NCBI GenBank assembly: GCA_013153275.1
Contig: JAADER010000015.1
Span: forward strand, 1-51,269
From: Thermoproteota archaeon
Lineage (GTDB): Archaea > Thermoproteota > Thermoprotei > Thermoproteales > Thermocladiaceae
DNA: 51,269 nucleotides
Reading direction: 5' to 3'
Position 1 is the stretch's first letter, and the number at the start of each line of letters is the position of its first letter. This document shows positions 8,703-17,217 of the stretch, in pieces. Below the pieces are notes generated by a model that saw nothing but the letters and a program-made list of their open reading frames with translations, made no database searches and was not told the origin of the DNA. The position numbers and the translations under genes were made by a program.

Positions 8703-9815
8703 TCATGCTTGCTGTAGTGTTCTCGGTATGTTCTTTATATATGGTGGATGAATATTACCGTACTCCGTTATTATTGCTGTCACATATTTTGGAGGGGTTA
8801 TATCGAAGACCGGGTTATATACTGGCGCGTCTGGCAGAGTTATGAGTACTCCCCTTATCTTCCTGACCTCGTCGGGATCCCTCTCCTCTATCTTCACCTC
8901 CTCTATCTTTCTCTCCATGTCAAAGGTCGTCTTTGGTGCCGCAACATAGAATGGTATTCCTAGCTCATGTGCTATCACCGCCTCCTTGAAGGTACCTATC
9001 TTATTTATCACATGCCCATCCCTCAGTATCCTGTCTGCACCTACTATCACGGCCTCCACCATTCCCCTATACATCACGTATCCTACTGCTGTATCTGCAA
9101 TGAGGACGTATGGTATGCCTTCCACATGCAGCTCATATACTGTGAGCCTCGCACCCTGTAACCATGGCCTAGTCTCTGGCACATATACCTTGATGTCCAT
9201 TCCAAGATACTTAGCGACCTTCATAGGTGCGAGCGCCGTCCCTATTCCTGCTCCCGCTAGACCACCTGCATTGCACTGAGTCATGACTGATGAACACTCT
9301 CTCAGCTTTTCAAGACCATTCAACCCTATCTTCAACTCTATCTCGAACTCCTCTTCCTGCACGTTGATTGCCTCTCTCTCTAAGCTCTCGGCAAGCTCTC
9401 TCGTGTTTCTGACCTTGCCCTCTGATACGAGGGTCTCAGCGACATTTAACATGTGTTTTACAGCCCACTCCAGGTTAACTGCTGTTGGTCTTGCTGAGGC
9501 TATGTACTGGCCACATCTTCTCAAGTGTTCTAGAGTCTTCTCTATGTCTAGTCCTCTCTTGAGGGCGTCATATGCTGCTATTGCCATGCCGTATGAGGCG
9601 CAGATCCCTATTGCAGGTGCTCCACGTACATACATCTCTCTTATACATTTATAGATGTCCTCTACTGTTGCTGCATTGTAGTACTCCTCCTCGAAGGGCA
9701 GCTTTCTCTGGTCTAGGACCTTGAGTATCTTGTTCTCGCTGCACCATATGAGTGGTCTGACCTTAGGTCTCGCTATCTCTTTCAATTTGTCTATGCTTGG
9801 AAGAGGCTCTCTCAC
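8703..9815 (-). CDS. mtnA: S-methyl-5-thioribose-1-phosphate isomerase
   Basis: Isomerase of the methionine salvage route, converting methylthioribose-1-phosphate to methylthioribulose-1-phosphate; related to eIF2B subunits. Family motifs are RGAPAIGICASYG, the catalytic Cys in SVMTQCNAGG, VPETRPWLQGARL, the acidic GADRI, and KIGTFKEAVIAHELGIPFYV. At 370 residues the length is usual. The GTG start lies about 26 nt after a TATA-like ACATATATTG (about 9838-9847), fitting a leaderless mRNA. In archaea relatives can act on ribose-1,5-bisphosphate, but the TQCNAGG and GADRI contexts favour MtnA. Confidence 0.9.
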   Translation of the reverse strand: MREPLPSIDKLKEIARPKVRPLIWCSENKILKVLDQRKLPFEEEYYNAATVEDIYKCIREMYVRGAPAIGICASYGMAIAAYDALKRGLDIEKTLEHLRRCGQYIASARPTAVNLEWAVKHMLNVAETLVSEGKVRNTRELAESLEREAINVQEEEFEIELKIGLNGLEKLRECSSVMTQCNAGGLAGAGIGTALAPMKVAKYLGMDIKVYVPETRPWLQGARLTVYELHVEGIPYVLIADTAVGYVMYRGMVEAVIVGADRILRDGHVINKIGTFKEAVIAHELGIPFYVAAPKTTFDMERKIEEVKIEERDPDEVRKIRGVLITLPDAPVYNPVFDITPPKYVTAIITEYGNIHPPYIKNIPRTLQQA

Positions 9816-9854
9816 ACGCTATCTCAGCCCCGTCCTCAATATATGTGTTTCACC

Positions 9855-10229
9855 TCACTTCTCGACCACTATCCTTCTAGTGGTCTCCCAGAGACCGTGA
9901 CTGGTACAGTATGCCACTACGTGAAGCGTCCCAGATCTTCTGGGTCTTATGCTTATCTCTATGCTGGTGTCTGTGAGCTCTGGATAGAGCTCCACATGTG
10001 CTAGCTTTATAGGATTGAAAGGTCTGTCGTCCTCGCTGAAATATATATCGATACAGGATATGTAGTGATCAGGCTTGCTAGGATGCCCCTCTATTCTGAT
10101 CCTTACCCTGACACTCTCACCCTCCTTAACCTTCTCTGGACACTCTACAATAGGCATGTGAGTCCTAGCCTTCTCTCTAACACTCTCAGGAAGATTTCCC
10201 TCACCATATATGAGGTTTCTTATGCTCAT
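9855..10229 (-). CDS. sor: Superoxide reductase (neelaredoxin type), lacking the usual Glu-Lys pair
   Basis: Non-haem iron enzyme reducing superoxide to hydrogen peroxide in the cytoplasm of anaerobes. The 124-residue length fits 1Fe-SOR without the desulforedoxin domain. Iron ligands are visible as H24 (THMPIVEC), H49 (GHP), H55 (DHY), C108 and H111 (YCTSHGLW). In most family members the residues just before the first His are Glu-Lys; here they are Arg22-Thr23. Loss of this lysine is, as I recall, reported for the Ignicoccus hospitalis enzyme. The electron donor (usually rubredoxin) is not in the window. Confidence 0.92.
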   Translation of the reverse strand: MSIRNLIYGEGNLPESVREKARTHMPIVECPEKVKEGESVRVRIRIEGHPSKPDHYISCIDIYFSEDDRPFNPIKLAHVELYPELTDTSIEISIRPRRSGTLHVVAYCTSHGLWETTRRIVVEK

Positions 10230-10360
10230 CCTCTCGATTCTAGAAATAAGATAAGTAATATTAAAACTTTAACAGCACCATCTAGGACACCGAACTATAG
10301 TCAGGAGATAGAGAGAGGAGAAGGAATTAAAACTTAAGTATAGATCACTAATGAAAGAAC

Positions 10361-11086
10361 GTGATTAACATAGAGAGGCTGGATCTCGAGACCAGGATAT
10401 GTTCATACATAATGAACGTTGAACAGACATTGGAGAAGATAAAGGCCAGCCTCGACAGTGACCCCAAGGTCAGAGAGATAGTAGAGATCGCCGAGGCCTA
10501 TCTTAAGGACTCAAAGCACTACCTATCTCGAGGAGACTATTTCACAGCACTCTCAACAATAACATACGCAGAGGGACTATTAGATGCTCTAAGGTTCCTA
10601 AATATACTATCATTCGAGTGGAAGAGACCTAGCGAGCTTGTTCAGAGAGCAAGGACAAAGGTCCTGACAGCGGGGACCTTCGAGATAATACATCCAGGCC
10701 ATCTTCACTATCTGAGAAGTGCCTGGAGACTAGGAAGAGTTATCACTGTTGTATCAAGAGACTCCACAGTGAGGAGAATAAAGAGGAGGGACCCTATAGT
10801 AGACGAGAACAGCCGGCTCGAGGTTGTGAGCAGCATATATTACGTACATAAGGCCAGGCTGGGGTATGAGGATGATATGTTGAGGGTCGTAGAGGAGGAG
10901 AGACCTGACATAATACTTCTAGGTCCTGATCAGCCTATCGACGAGGAGTGGCTGAGGAGGGAGCTCAAGAGAAGAGGAATTGAAAATGTAGAGATACTCA
11001 GACTACGTGAGGATCTCCAGAAGAACGTGTACAGTACAAGCAACATAATAAGGAGAATAATCGATAAGTACTCTATACAGAGATAG
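10361..11086 (+). CDS. DUF357 domain fused to RibL-like nucleotidyltransferase
   Basis: A two-domain protein of 241 residues. Residues about 10-90 are a helical DUF357 domain (VREIVEIAEAYLKDSKHYLSRGD). Residues about 100-240 form a cytidylyltransferase-fold domain with the nucleotide-binding TAGTFEIIHPGHLHYL (HxGH) and a C-terminal YSTSNIIRRI segment, the counterpart of the usual STT/ISSTxIR signature. Archaeal RibL makes FAD from FMN, so FMN adenylyltransferase is a reasonable guess; a glycerol-phosphate or pantetheine-phosphate substrate is not excluded. The GTG start follows AACTTAAGTAT (about 10331-10341) at leaderless distance. Confidence 0.82.
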   Translation: MINIERLDLETRICSYIMNVEQTLEKIKASLDSDPKVREIVEIAEAYLKDSKHYLSRGDYFTALSTITYAEGLLDALRFLNILSFEWKRPSELVQRARTKVLTAGTFEIIHPGHLHYLRSAWRLGRVITVVSRDSTVRRIKRRDPIVDENSRLEVVSSIYYVHKARLGYEDDMLRVVEEERPDIILLGPDQPIDEEWLRRELKRRGIENVEILRLREDLQKNVYSTSNIIRRIIDKYSIQR

Positions 11087-11654
11087 AGAACTCCCGCACA
11101 AAATCGGCGAAAAGCACCAGCTTCCTACGTGCAAGCATTCCTCTCTCACTGGCCTCTCTAAGCAGGTCAAGAGACTTGAGGAAGTTCTTTACAGATGCAC
11201 CTATGAGAAGTCTCTCTACTTCTCCTCTGATAAACCTTGCATCAAGATAGGGGTCTCTACAGGGAGCGGACACGTAGAGGGTCTCCGAGAACGCTATGCT
11301 TGCTCTCTCGCCTATTATCCTTATCCCTACAGGTCTAGATGAAAGTTCACTAATCCTATAGGTATCGTAGGATCCTACTATTCTTAAACTTATTAGTCTA
11401 CCGCCAATAGACCTCACCTCAACTACCTTGTCTAGAACGTCCATAGGCTCCTCAGCGCTCATGTTCTCTACACGATGAGGAAACTCCTCTACATTAATCC
11501 AGAAGTCATAAGTTTTCAGAAGCTTCAAGTTTCCAAGAGTAAGAATATCAAGATACGTCATATCGTGAAAGCTCTTGTAAGGAATAGCAAACATCTTCAA
11601 GATACGGCCTCTCCTACAGACCTCGTCCTCCACATGAATTATCACGAGCCTCAT
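11073..11654 (-). CDS. Hypothetical protein, cotranscribed with methyltransferase
   Basis: A 193-residue soluble protein that I do not recognise. It starts MRLVIIHVEDEVCRRGR, has a beta-rich middle (RLISLRIVGSYDTYRIS, GIRIIGERASIAFSE) and a helical C-terminal third. Its ATG overlaps the end of the methyltransferase gene by 4 nt, so the two are coupled, and its 3' end overlaps the convergent DUF357 gene by 14 nt. A role with the methyltransferase is inferred only from this arrangement. Confidence 0.7.
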   Translation of the reverse strand: MRLVIIHVEDEVCRRGRILKMFAIPYKSFHDMTYLDILTLGNLKLLKTYDFWINVEEFPHRVENMSAEEPMDVLDKVVEVRSIGGRLISLRIVGSYDTYRISELSSRPVGIRIIGERASIAFSETLYVSAPCRDPYLDARFIRGEVERLLIGASVKNFLKSLDLLREASERGMLARRKLVLFADFVREFSISV

Positions 11655-12520
11655 TGACCTCTATTGAACCACCATACATGTGCTATAGGTCTGTTTAGGA
11701 GGACCACTACACCATCCTCATGCCTCTCTATTATACATCTCTCCAGTCTCTCGATTATAATCTTCCTGACCTCCTCTACATGTGTGGGCAAGAACTTGCT
11801 GAGCCTTCTCTCAATTATCTCCTCAATATCTCTAACCTTTACTCTATACCTTCTCATGTACGTCTCAACGTTAGGGAGCACCCCCAGACTTGTAAGCGTG
11901 AGAAATATTACAGGGACAGTCGATGGATAGAGGTCTACGAGGTCCCTAAATATGGATCTCATTATGTCCTCGTACTCTATGGTCATTGTTCGTCTATAGT
12001 CGTCGAATATGTGGGCGTTTCTCTCTGTAACATCAATTATGAGCCTTAACGCATGAACTAGGTCGTCAACCTCGAGGCTGTGTGAGGCTACCGTAGTCTT
12101 GACTTTCCTAGGTATGTCTTTTCCAGGTTCTAGCTTCTCCCACTTGCCTTCTATTACGATTATCCTATCTTTCAATTTTCTTTTCTCTGCCTCGTCCTCG
12201 AGATACTTCAGAAGCTTTCTACACTGATCAACTGCATAGACTATGCATCCTCTCTCTGCTAGAGGGATGCTCAGTCTCCCGAAGCCGCATCCGAGGTCGA
12301 GAACAGTGTCGCCTTTTCTAGTGAATATTCTTGATAGTTGCCACTCTGTGAACTTCCAGAGATCTCTATCTCTCAGGACTCTTCTAACGAACTCGTCTGC
12401 AAAGCTGTTCCAGAACTCCTCGCTGGTCACGTACCTGCCTGTCATACAGGTCTCACATGTCCTATATAGTGCTCCTGTCAGTCTCCAGAGGTAGTTACAT
12501 AGAGCCTCCACTCTGATCAT
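11651..12520 (-). CDS. Class I SAM-dependent methyltransferase
   Basis: A 289-residue Rossmann-fold methyltransferase. SAM-binding motif I is VLDLGCGFGRLSIPLAERG, followed by the acidic ribose-binding position in VYAVDQC, and a motif IV-like stretch KTTVASHSLEVDDL. An N-terminal helical part (about 1-65) carries two Cys-containing segments (YRTCETCMTG). The C-terminal third is helical and basic and may hold the substrate. The substrate is unknown. It is the first gene of a two-gene unit with the 193-residue protein. Confidence 0.83.
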   Translation of the reverse strand: MIRVEALCNYLWRLTGALYRTCETCMTGRYVTSEEFWNSFADEFVRRVLRDRDLWKFTEWQLSRIFTRKGDTVLDLGCGFGRLSIPLAERGCIVYAVDQCRKLLKYLEDEAEKRKLKDRIIVIEGKWEKLEPGKDIPRKVKTTVASHSLEVDDLVHALRLIIDVTERNAHIFDDYRRTMTIEYEDIMRSIFRDLVDLYPSTVPVIFLTLTSLGVLPNVETYMRRYRVKVRDIEEIIERRLSKFLPTHVEEVRKIIIERLERCIIERHEDGVVVLLNRPIAHVWWFNRGQ

Positions 12521-12613
12521 AGCTACGTGTCCGCTATTTAAGGAGTTTTTCGAAAGTATAGTAACGCTTATAAGGAGATCGGCTCAACATGTTTTGAGTC
12601 TTGAGGTGATGAC

Positions 12614-13126
12614 ATGAAAATACCGTTTTGCACGTTCTGCGTGAAGACGAGAGTGTTCTGTGCAAGATGCCAGCAGCTACTGGATAGCCAGCAGTACGAT
12701 ATGACAGACGTTGATGTTATAAACGCTCTACTAAACATAAAGCAGCGATTTGAGGAACAGCTGAAGAACGTTGAGTATGTGAAAGCATATGATGCTGGAG
12801 ACACGATAGTCGTCGTTTTGAGAGGTATACGATCGCTGCCTAGAGCGACAATTAAGGATATGGAGATCGCGCTCGAGCAACAGCTTGGCAAGCGTGTCAG
12901 ACTTATAGAGAAGTCAAGCAACATCAGCGAGCTAGCATCACAGCTAGCACATCCAGCAAGGATACTCACGGTAGCAATATCCTGGCTCCCTGATGGAACA
13001 AGCGAGGCCGTGGTTAAGATACCGAAGTGGGAGGCTAAGAGGCTTCCTCTGAAGCCTGGCGAGTTCGCTAAGATTCTAAGCATGATAACAGGAACAAACG
13101 TGCGTGTAGAGGTTGCGAGATATTGA
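12614..13126 (+). CDS. NusA-like KH-domain protein with N-terminal Cys motifs
   Basis: A 170-residue protein beginning with four Cys (C6, C9, C16, C19: CTFC and CARC) that could bind zinc, then a helix and an alpha/beta region (IVVVLRGIRSLPRATIKDMEIAL, RILTVAISWLPDGTSEAVVKI) that resembles the KH-type fold of archaeal NusA-like proteins. It probably binds RNA in transcription or ribosome-related work. A TATA (CGCTTATAAGG, about 12566-12576) and a short leader with a GAGGTGAT ribosome-binding site precede the ATG, so unlike its neighbours it is not leaderless. It lies just upstream of aspS. Confidence 0.65.
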   Translation: MKIPFCTFCVKTRVFCARCQQLLDSQQYDMTDVDVINALLNIKQRFEEQLKNVEYVKAYDAGDTIVVVLRGIRSLPRATIKDMEIALEQQLGKRVRLIEKSSNISELASQLAHPARILTVAISWLPDGTSEAVVKIPKWEAKRLPLKPGEFAKILSMITGTNVRVEVARY

Positions 13127-13150
13127 GCATGGTGAGCGAGAGAAGTCATG

Positions 13151-13158
13151 TCTTATAA
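13151..13158 (+). promoter_or_regulatory. TATA box setting the aspS start
   Basis: TCTTATAAAC, with its core at 13151-13158, lies about 27 nt before the GTG at 13182. This supports a leaderless aspS mRNA and argues against the longer frame beginning inside the previous gene. Confidence 0.55.
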
Positions 13159-13181
13159 ACCCCTTCTCTGTCTTCATTCTC

Positions 13182-14483
13182 GTGAAATTTCCTAAGAAGA
13201 CTCATTGGACATGTGACATCAAGCCCGAGCTAGATGGACAAGAGGTAACTCTCTGCGGATGGGTGTGGGAGATACGTGATATAGGAAAGATAAAGTTCAT
13301 AGTCCTACGTGACAGGGAGGGATTCGTACAGGTAACGGTGAAGAAGGGAGTTGCAGACGAGAGATCTCTCGACCTTGTTAAGAAGTTGAAGAAAGAGGAC
13401 GTCATTGCTGTCAGAGGAGTCGTTAGAGCTAGCAAAATTGCAAAAGCAGGTGTAGAAGTGCTTGCCAAAGAGATAACACTGCTCAACGAGGTCAAGATGA
13501 TGCCACTAGACATATGGGGAAGCGTAGAGTCAGAGCTAGGCACAAGACTGAGATATAGAGCAGCAGACTTGAAACGGCCCGAGAACCTGGCAATATTTAA
13601 GATATCTAGCACGGTCGTGAGAGCCATAAGAGAGACCTTCTACAGACACAGGTTCGTCGAGGTCTTCACACCAAAGATAATAGCAACCTGTACGGAAGGA
13701 GGAGCAGATTTGTTCGAAGTTCAGTACTTTGAGAGGAAGGCCTATCTTGCACAGAGTCCTCAGCTATATAAGGAGCAGCTTACAGCATCTCTGGAGAGAG
13801 TATTCGAGATAGGTCCAGCCTTCAGAGCTGAGAAGCATAACACTAACTATCACTTGAACGAGTTCATATCTGTTGATGCTGAGGCAGCATTTATGGACTA
13901 TAACGACATAATGGAGATAATCGACGAGATAATATGTAATGTCTACGAGACTGTGAGCAAGGTCAATGAGGAAGAGTTGAAGATTCTGAAGATAGAGCTT
14001 CCAAAGCTGAGAAGACCCTTCAAGAGGATAACCTATGACGAGGCCATAGAGATACTTAATAAGAGAGGACTCAACGTCAGATATGGTGAAGATATACCAC
14101 ACTCTGGGCTAGAGGTGCTTTACGAGGAGATATGCGAGCCGTTCTACATAATTGACTGGCCAACGGAGATAAGACCGTTCTACACTATGCCTAGAGAGGA
14201 CGATCCTAGAAAGAGCGAGTCCTTTGACCTAGTGATGAAGGGTCTGGAGATAGCGTCAGGAAGCACTAGAATACATACTCGAGAGATGCTTGAGAAAGCA
14301 ATAAGAGAGCGTGGTCTCGACCCTGAAGCATTTAAGTACCATGTCGAGGTATATGACTGGGGGATGCCGCCTCATGCAGGTTTCGGTCTGGGCCTCTACA
14401 GGCTCCTGATGGTTATGCTTAACAGAGAGAACATAAGAGAAGTAGTACTCTATCCTAGAGACAGGTTCAGGCTAGTACCATGA
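13182..14483 (+). CDS. aspS: Aspartyl-tRNA synthetase, archaeal type
   Basis: Class IIb synthetase charging tRNA(Asp). The 433-residue product from GTG 13182 starts MKFPKKTHWTCD, matching the archaeal family; the frame stays open 23 codons further upstream. The N-terminal OB fold binds the anticodon (GWVWEIRDIGKIKFIVLRD). Motif 2 lies in ERVFEIGPAFRAEKHNT and motif 3 in GFGLGLYRLLMVML with its conserved Arg. Trp29 and a Lys-containing AKAGVEV segment resemble the tRNA(Asp)-specific enzymes rather than the relaxed Asp/Asn form, which is a weak inference. It overlaps the tRNA endonuclease gene by 4 nt. Confidence 0.95.
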   Translation: MKFPKKTHWTCDIKPELDGQEVTLCGWVWEIRDIGKIKFIVLRDREGFVQVTVKKGVADERSLDLVKKLKKEDVIAVRGVVRASKIAKAGVEVLAKEITLLNEVKMMPLDIWGSVESELGTRLRYRAADLKRPENLAIFKISSTVVRAIRETFYRHRFVEVFTPKIIATCTEGGADLFEVQYFERKAYLAQSPQLYKEQLTASLERVFEIGPAFRAEKHNTNYHLNEFISVDAEAAFMDYNDIMEIIDEIICNVYETVSKVNEEELKILKIELPKLRRPFKRITYDEAIEILNKRGLNVRYGEDIPHSGLEVLYEEICEPFYIIDWPTEIRPFYTMPREDDPRKSESFDLVMKGLEIASGSTRIHTREMLEKAIRERGLDPEAFKYHVEVYDWGMPPHAGFGLGLYRLLMVMLNRENIREVVLYPRDRFRLVP

Positions 14484-15016
14484 CGAGACCCAGAAGAGAG
14501 CTCAAGATCACGAAAGTAGGAGACAAAGAATACATAGCTGAGGGCGATAGAGAGAGCATAGCTACACTACATGAGCAAGGTATAGGAGAGAAGGTCAGCG
14601 ACAGCAGACTTAAGGTGAGTCCAATAGAGCTGGCATACCTCACAACAAGGTTCAGAGTAGTGGACAGAGAGGGCAGAGAGATCAGGATAGAGGACGTTCT
14701 CCAGAATGTGGGTGACATCCTCAGATTTATCGTATACCTCGACCTACGAAAGAGAGGGTACAATGTCAAGATAACACCAGACGACTCACCCATAGACATA
14801 CTAGTTTGGGAAAAAGGAAAGAAGCCTAGCAAAGCACGTCCCCGATATGCTGTGAAGATAGTTACAGAAGGTCTTGGCATAAGAGCACTAGATCTATCGT
14901 CACTGTTAAGATACTGCGAAGCTATGGGTCTACAGCTCGTCCTAGCACTACTAAGCAATGACGGAGTCGTGACCTACTACAAGGCCTTCAGTCTGAGAGA
15001 CTTTAGAGCCACCTGA
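14480..15016 (+). CDS. tRNA-splicing endonuclease, probable structural (non-catalytic) subunit
   Basis: A 178-residue protein whose C-terminal half matches the EndA nuclease fold (ILRFIVYLDLRKRGYNVKI, then DDSPIDILVWEKG, then RPRYAVKIVTEG). In catalytic subunits a His precedes the (Y)xV strand and completes a Tyr-His-Lys triad; here the position is occupied by RPRYAV with no His, so this is likely the structural partner of the heteromeric enzyme typical of crenarchaea. The catalytic subunit must be elsewhere. It is translationally coupled to aspS (ATGA overlap), linking tRNA maturation and charging. Confidence 0.72.
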   Translation: MTRPRRELKITKVGDKEYIAEGDRESIATLHEQGIGEKVSDSRLKVSPIELAYLTTRFRVVDREGREIRIEDVLQNVGDILRFIVYLDLRKRGYNVKITPDDSPIDILVWEKGKKPSKARPRYAVKIVTEGLGIRALDLSSLLRYCEAMGLQLVLALLSNDGVVTYYKAFSLRDFRAT

Positions 15017-15065
15017 CAACTCTGTAGACAATACTTTTAATAGCTTCTCCAAGCTATCAAGCTCA

Positions 15066-15815
15066 ATGTCCAGATGCTGTATAGTAATGCTTAGTGGAGG
15101 CCTAGATTCTAGCACGCTTCTGTGGAAGGCTAAGAAGGAGCTTGAAGCAGATATCTATGCAATAACGTTCATATACGGTCAGAAACATTCAAGAGAGGTA
15201 GAATGCGCAAGAAAGCTTGCAGAGCTTGCCGGAGTCATAGAGCATAGAGTAGTAGACATACGCTACATATCCTGGCTATTTCACGCTTCCAGACTAGTAG
15301 AGGGAGGTGTAACTATACAGGACCTGAGCAAGGTAAGTCTCGATTACGTACCTCAGAGAAATCTAGTGTTCCTGAGCCTCACAGCAGCATGGCTAGAGAC
15401 TCTCCTCCTAGAGAGGAAGTATAGAGAAGGAGTGATAGCCATAGCAGTACATAGATACGATCCAGAGACCGGGTACCCAGATACTCGTCCAGAGTTCCTT
15501 AAAGCAGTTGAAGAGGCAATAAACCTAGGAAGCGCAGCAGTTACAGAGGGAAGAGCCAGAGTAAGAATATGGGCACCATTTGCAGATAAGACAAAGATAG
15601 ACATAGTTAGAGAAGGTGTAAAGTTAGGAGTACCATATGAACATACATGGAGCTGCTACAGAGGACAGGAGAGACCCTGCGGAGAATGTCTATCCTGTAC
15701 TCTCAGGCTCAGAGCGTTCATGGAGGCTGGAAAACCTGACCCTCTGACAGACAAGTATGAGAAGCTACCTGAATGGTACAGAGAGTGGCTCAAGACTGTG
15801 ATCAGAGCTACCTGA
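15066..15815 (+). CDS. queC: 7-cyano-7-deazaguanine synthase QueC
   Basis: Converts 7-carboxy-7-deazaguanine to preQ0 with ATP and ammonia; in archaea preQ0 goes into archaeosine at tRNA position 15. The PP-loop is SGGLDSS (10-16). The C-terminal zinc site has C197, C205, C208 and C211 (SCYRGQERPCGECLSC). At 249 residues the length is normal. ACTTTTAATAG (about 15032-15042) lies about 28 nt before the ATG, fitting a leaderless mRNA. It converges on queE, with an 8-nt overlap of 3' ends. Confidence 0.95.
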   Translation: MSRCCIVMLSGGLDSSTLLWKAKKELEADIYAITFIYGQKHSREVECARKLAELAGVIEHRVVDIRYISWLFHASRLVEGGVTIQDLSKVSLDYVPQRNLVFLSLTAAWLETLLLERKYREGVIAIAVHRYDPETGYPDTRPEFLKAVEEAINLGSAAVTEGRARVRIWAPFADKTKIDIVREGVKLGVPYEHTWSCYRGQERPCGECLSCTLRLRAFMEAGKPDPLTDKYEKLPEWYREWLKTVIRAT

Positions 15816-16482
15816 TATCTAGAACATACTGAAGTCTGACGCTTATAGAGTAATTATACATTAACGCAAGCTTATACACTAGCCTCAGCTTCTCAACATG
15901 CTCTTCCATAGATCGACATTGAGGCATTAGAAACACCTTCCCCCTACTTATGTTAAGCTCTCTCACAATACTCTCAACTTCATATATATCATCTAAACGA
16001 TCTATAACAAATTTAAAAAATATCCTATCACTATAGTGCTCGAGAACCTTCCTATAAGTTGGAGATATTTTTCTCAACTCTGGAGGATTACCACTACTTG
16101 CAAGCTTCGGCGAGACAACGACGTAATCGAATAATTCTATAATATCTGATACATCTATGGTACCATTAGTCTCTAACTGAGTAACGAACATCTCTTTAAT
16201 GCTCTCTAGGAGAGAACGGAGGCCTCTCTTCTGGATCAGCGGCTCCCCACCTGTAACTACCAGCAGAGGCCTCTCCTGCATCATGCTCTCTCTATATTTG
16301 AGTATTATCTTCCTAACCTGATCTATAGTTAGCACATACCTCGGCTCATATGCGTACTTGGTGTCACACCATGTGCACCTCAGATTGCACCTTGCAAGCC
16401 TCAGAAATATGGCCCTTCTCCCAGCTAGTGGACCCTCTCCCTGGAAAGACGTAAATATTTCTGATACCTCTAACCTGCTCAT
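15808..16482 (-). CDS. queE: 7-carboxy-7-deazaguanine synthase QueE
   Basis: Radical SAM enzyme that contracts 6-carboxy-tetrahydropterin to 7-carboxy-7-deazaguanine, the step before QueC. Seen: the substrate-binding start EIFTSFQGEGPLAGRRA, the cluster motif C32-NLR-C36-TW-C39, and the SAM-binding VVTGGEPL. At 224 residues it is a normal archaeal length. It is last in a minus-strand pair with the HisA-like gene (4-nt overlap, ATGA) and convergent with queC. Confidence 0.94.
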   Translation of the reverse strand: MSRLEVSEIFTSFQGEGPLAGRRAIFLRLARCNLRCTWCDTKYAYEPRYVLTIDQVRKIILKYRESMMQERPLLVVTGGEPLIQKRGLRSLLESIKEMFVTQLETNGTIDVSDIIELFDYVVVSPKLASSGNPPELRKISPTYRKVLEHYSDRIFFKFVIDRLDDIYEVESIVRELNISRGKVFLMPQCRSMEEHVEKLRLVYKLALMYNYSISVRLQYVLDIR

Positions 16483-17168
16483 CTTACAGCTCCTCTATGT
16501 AGTGCAGATCCAACAATGACGGAATCTACCATCTCCGAGAGACTCTCTATATCCGACATGTCTCTTATGCCGCCTCCATAGAGCACCTCTCGTATCCCCA
16601 TCTCTCTCAGTCTCCGCGAGATCGTATGAACCTTCTTCAGATCTATTCCTGAGAATGTTCCGACCCTCTCTAAATCTATTATGAGAACTCTCTCTGGAGC
16701 TATGGAAAATCTATACATAATATATAGGAAGTCCTCATAATCTATCTCTCTATCTCTCAGCTTTACAAGTCTACCATACATATCCAAGCTGATAGTCTTT
16801 CCGGAGAGAACTTCGATCTCGTCACTTCTCACGTACTCTGTCCCTATTACAGGAATGATGTTTCTCTCTGTTGCAGTACTGTAATACTCTATTCCTCTTC
16901 TACCAACATCAATATACACTCTATCGAAGATTGATAGCATATTATTAAGAATCTTCAGTAGATCGTAGCTGGCTCTCTCCTCTATGAGGTCTATATCTGC
17001 TATATAGATCTCCCTATACCCTAGACTGTATATGGAGTAGAGGGCGCGCTCAATTACTGGACATGGTATTACTCTGCTATCCACAAGTGGTTCGTACTCC
17101 TCTCTTCTCCCGCTCACCGCACGTACTACGAGAAGATTCTTCAGATCTAGCACTGGCACTATCTTCAT
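16479..17168 (-). CDS. HisA-like TIM-barrel protein of C1-cofactor gene sets (COG1411-like)
   Basis: A 229-residue barrel related to ProFAR isomerase. It begins MKIVPVLDLKNLLVVRAVSG, where true HisA has a similar first strand, and has a phosphate-binding GGGIRDMSDIESL with SVIVGSALH near the C terminus. This diverged group is found beside methanofuran and tetrahydromethanopterin genes in methanogens and methylotrophs, and here it sits next to mfnF and mfnB homologues. No other his gene is nearby, so histidine synthesis is less likely. A GTG three codons in (17159) is an alternative leaderless start. Confidence 0.72.
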   Translation of the reverse strand: MKIVPVLDLKNLLVVRAVSGRREEYEPLVDSRVIPCPVIERALYSIYSLGYREIYIADIDLIEERASYDLLKILNNMLSIFDRVYIDVGRRGIEYYSTATERNIIPVIGTEYVRSDEIEVLSGKTISLDMYGRLVKLRDREIDYEDFLYIMYRFSIAPERVLIIDLERVGTFSGIDLKKVHTISRRLREMGIREVLYGGGIRDMSDIESLSEMVDSVIVGSALHRGAVR

Positions 17169-17182
17169 CGGTCATGTAATCC

Positions 17183-17190
17183 ATTTAAAC
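17183..17190. promoter_or_regulatory. TATA element between divergent HisA-like and mfnF genes
   Basis: ATTTAAAC contains the symmetric core TTTAAA (17184-17189). It lies about 32 nt before the GTG chosen for mfnF at 17218, and about 18 nt before the ATG or 27 nt before the internal GTG of the HisA-like gene. It may drive both directions. Confidence 0.45.
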
Positions 17191-17217
17191 ATGATTAAAG
17201 AATGTTATCTGTCTACC

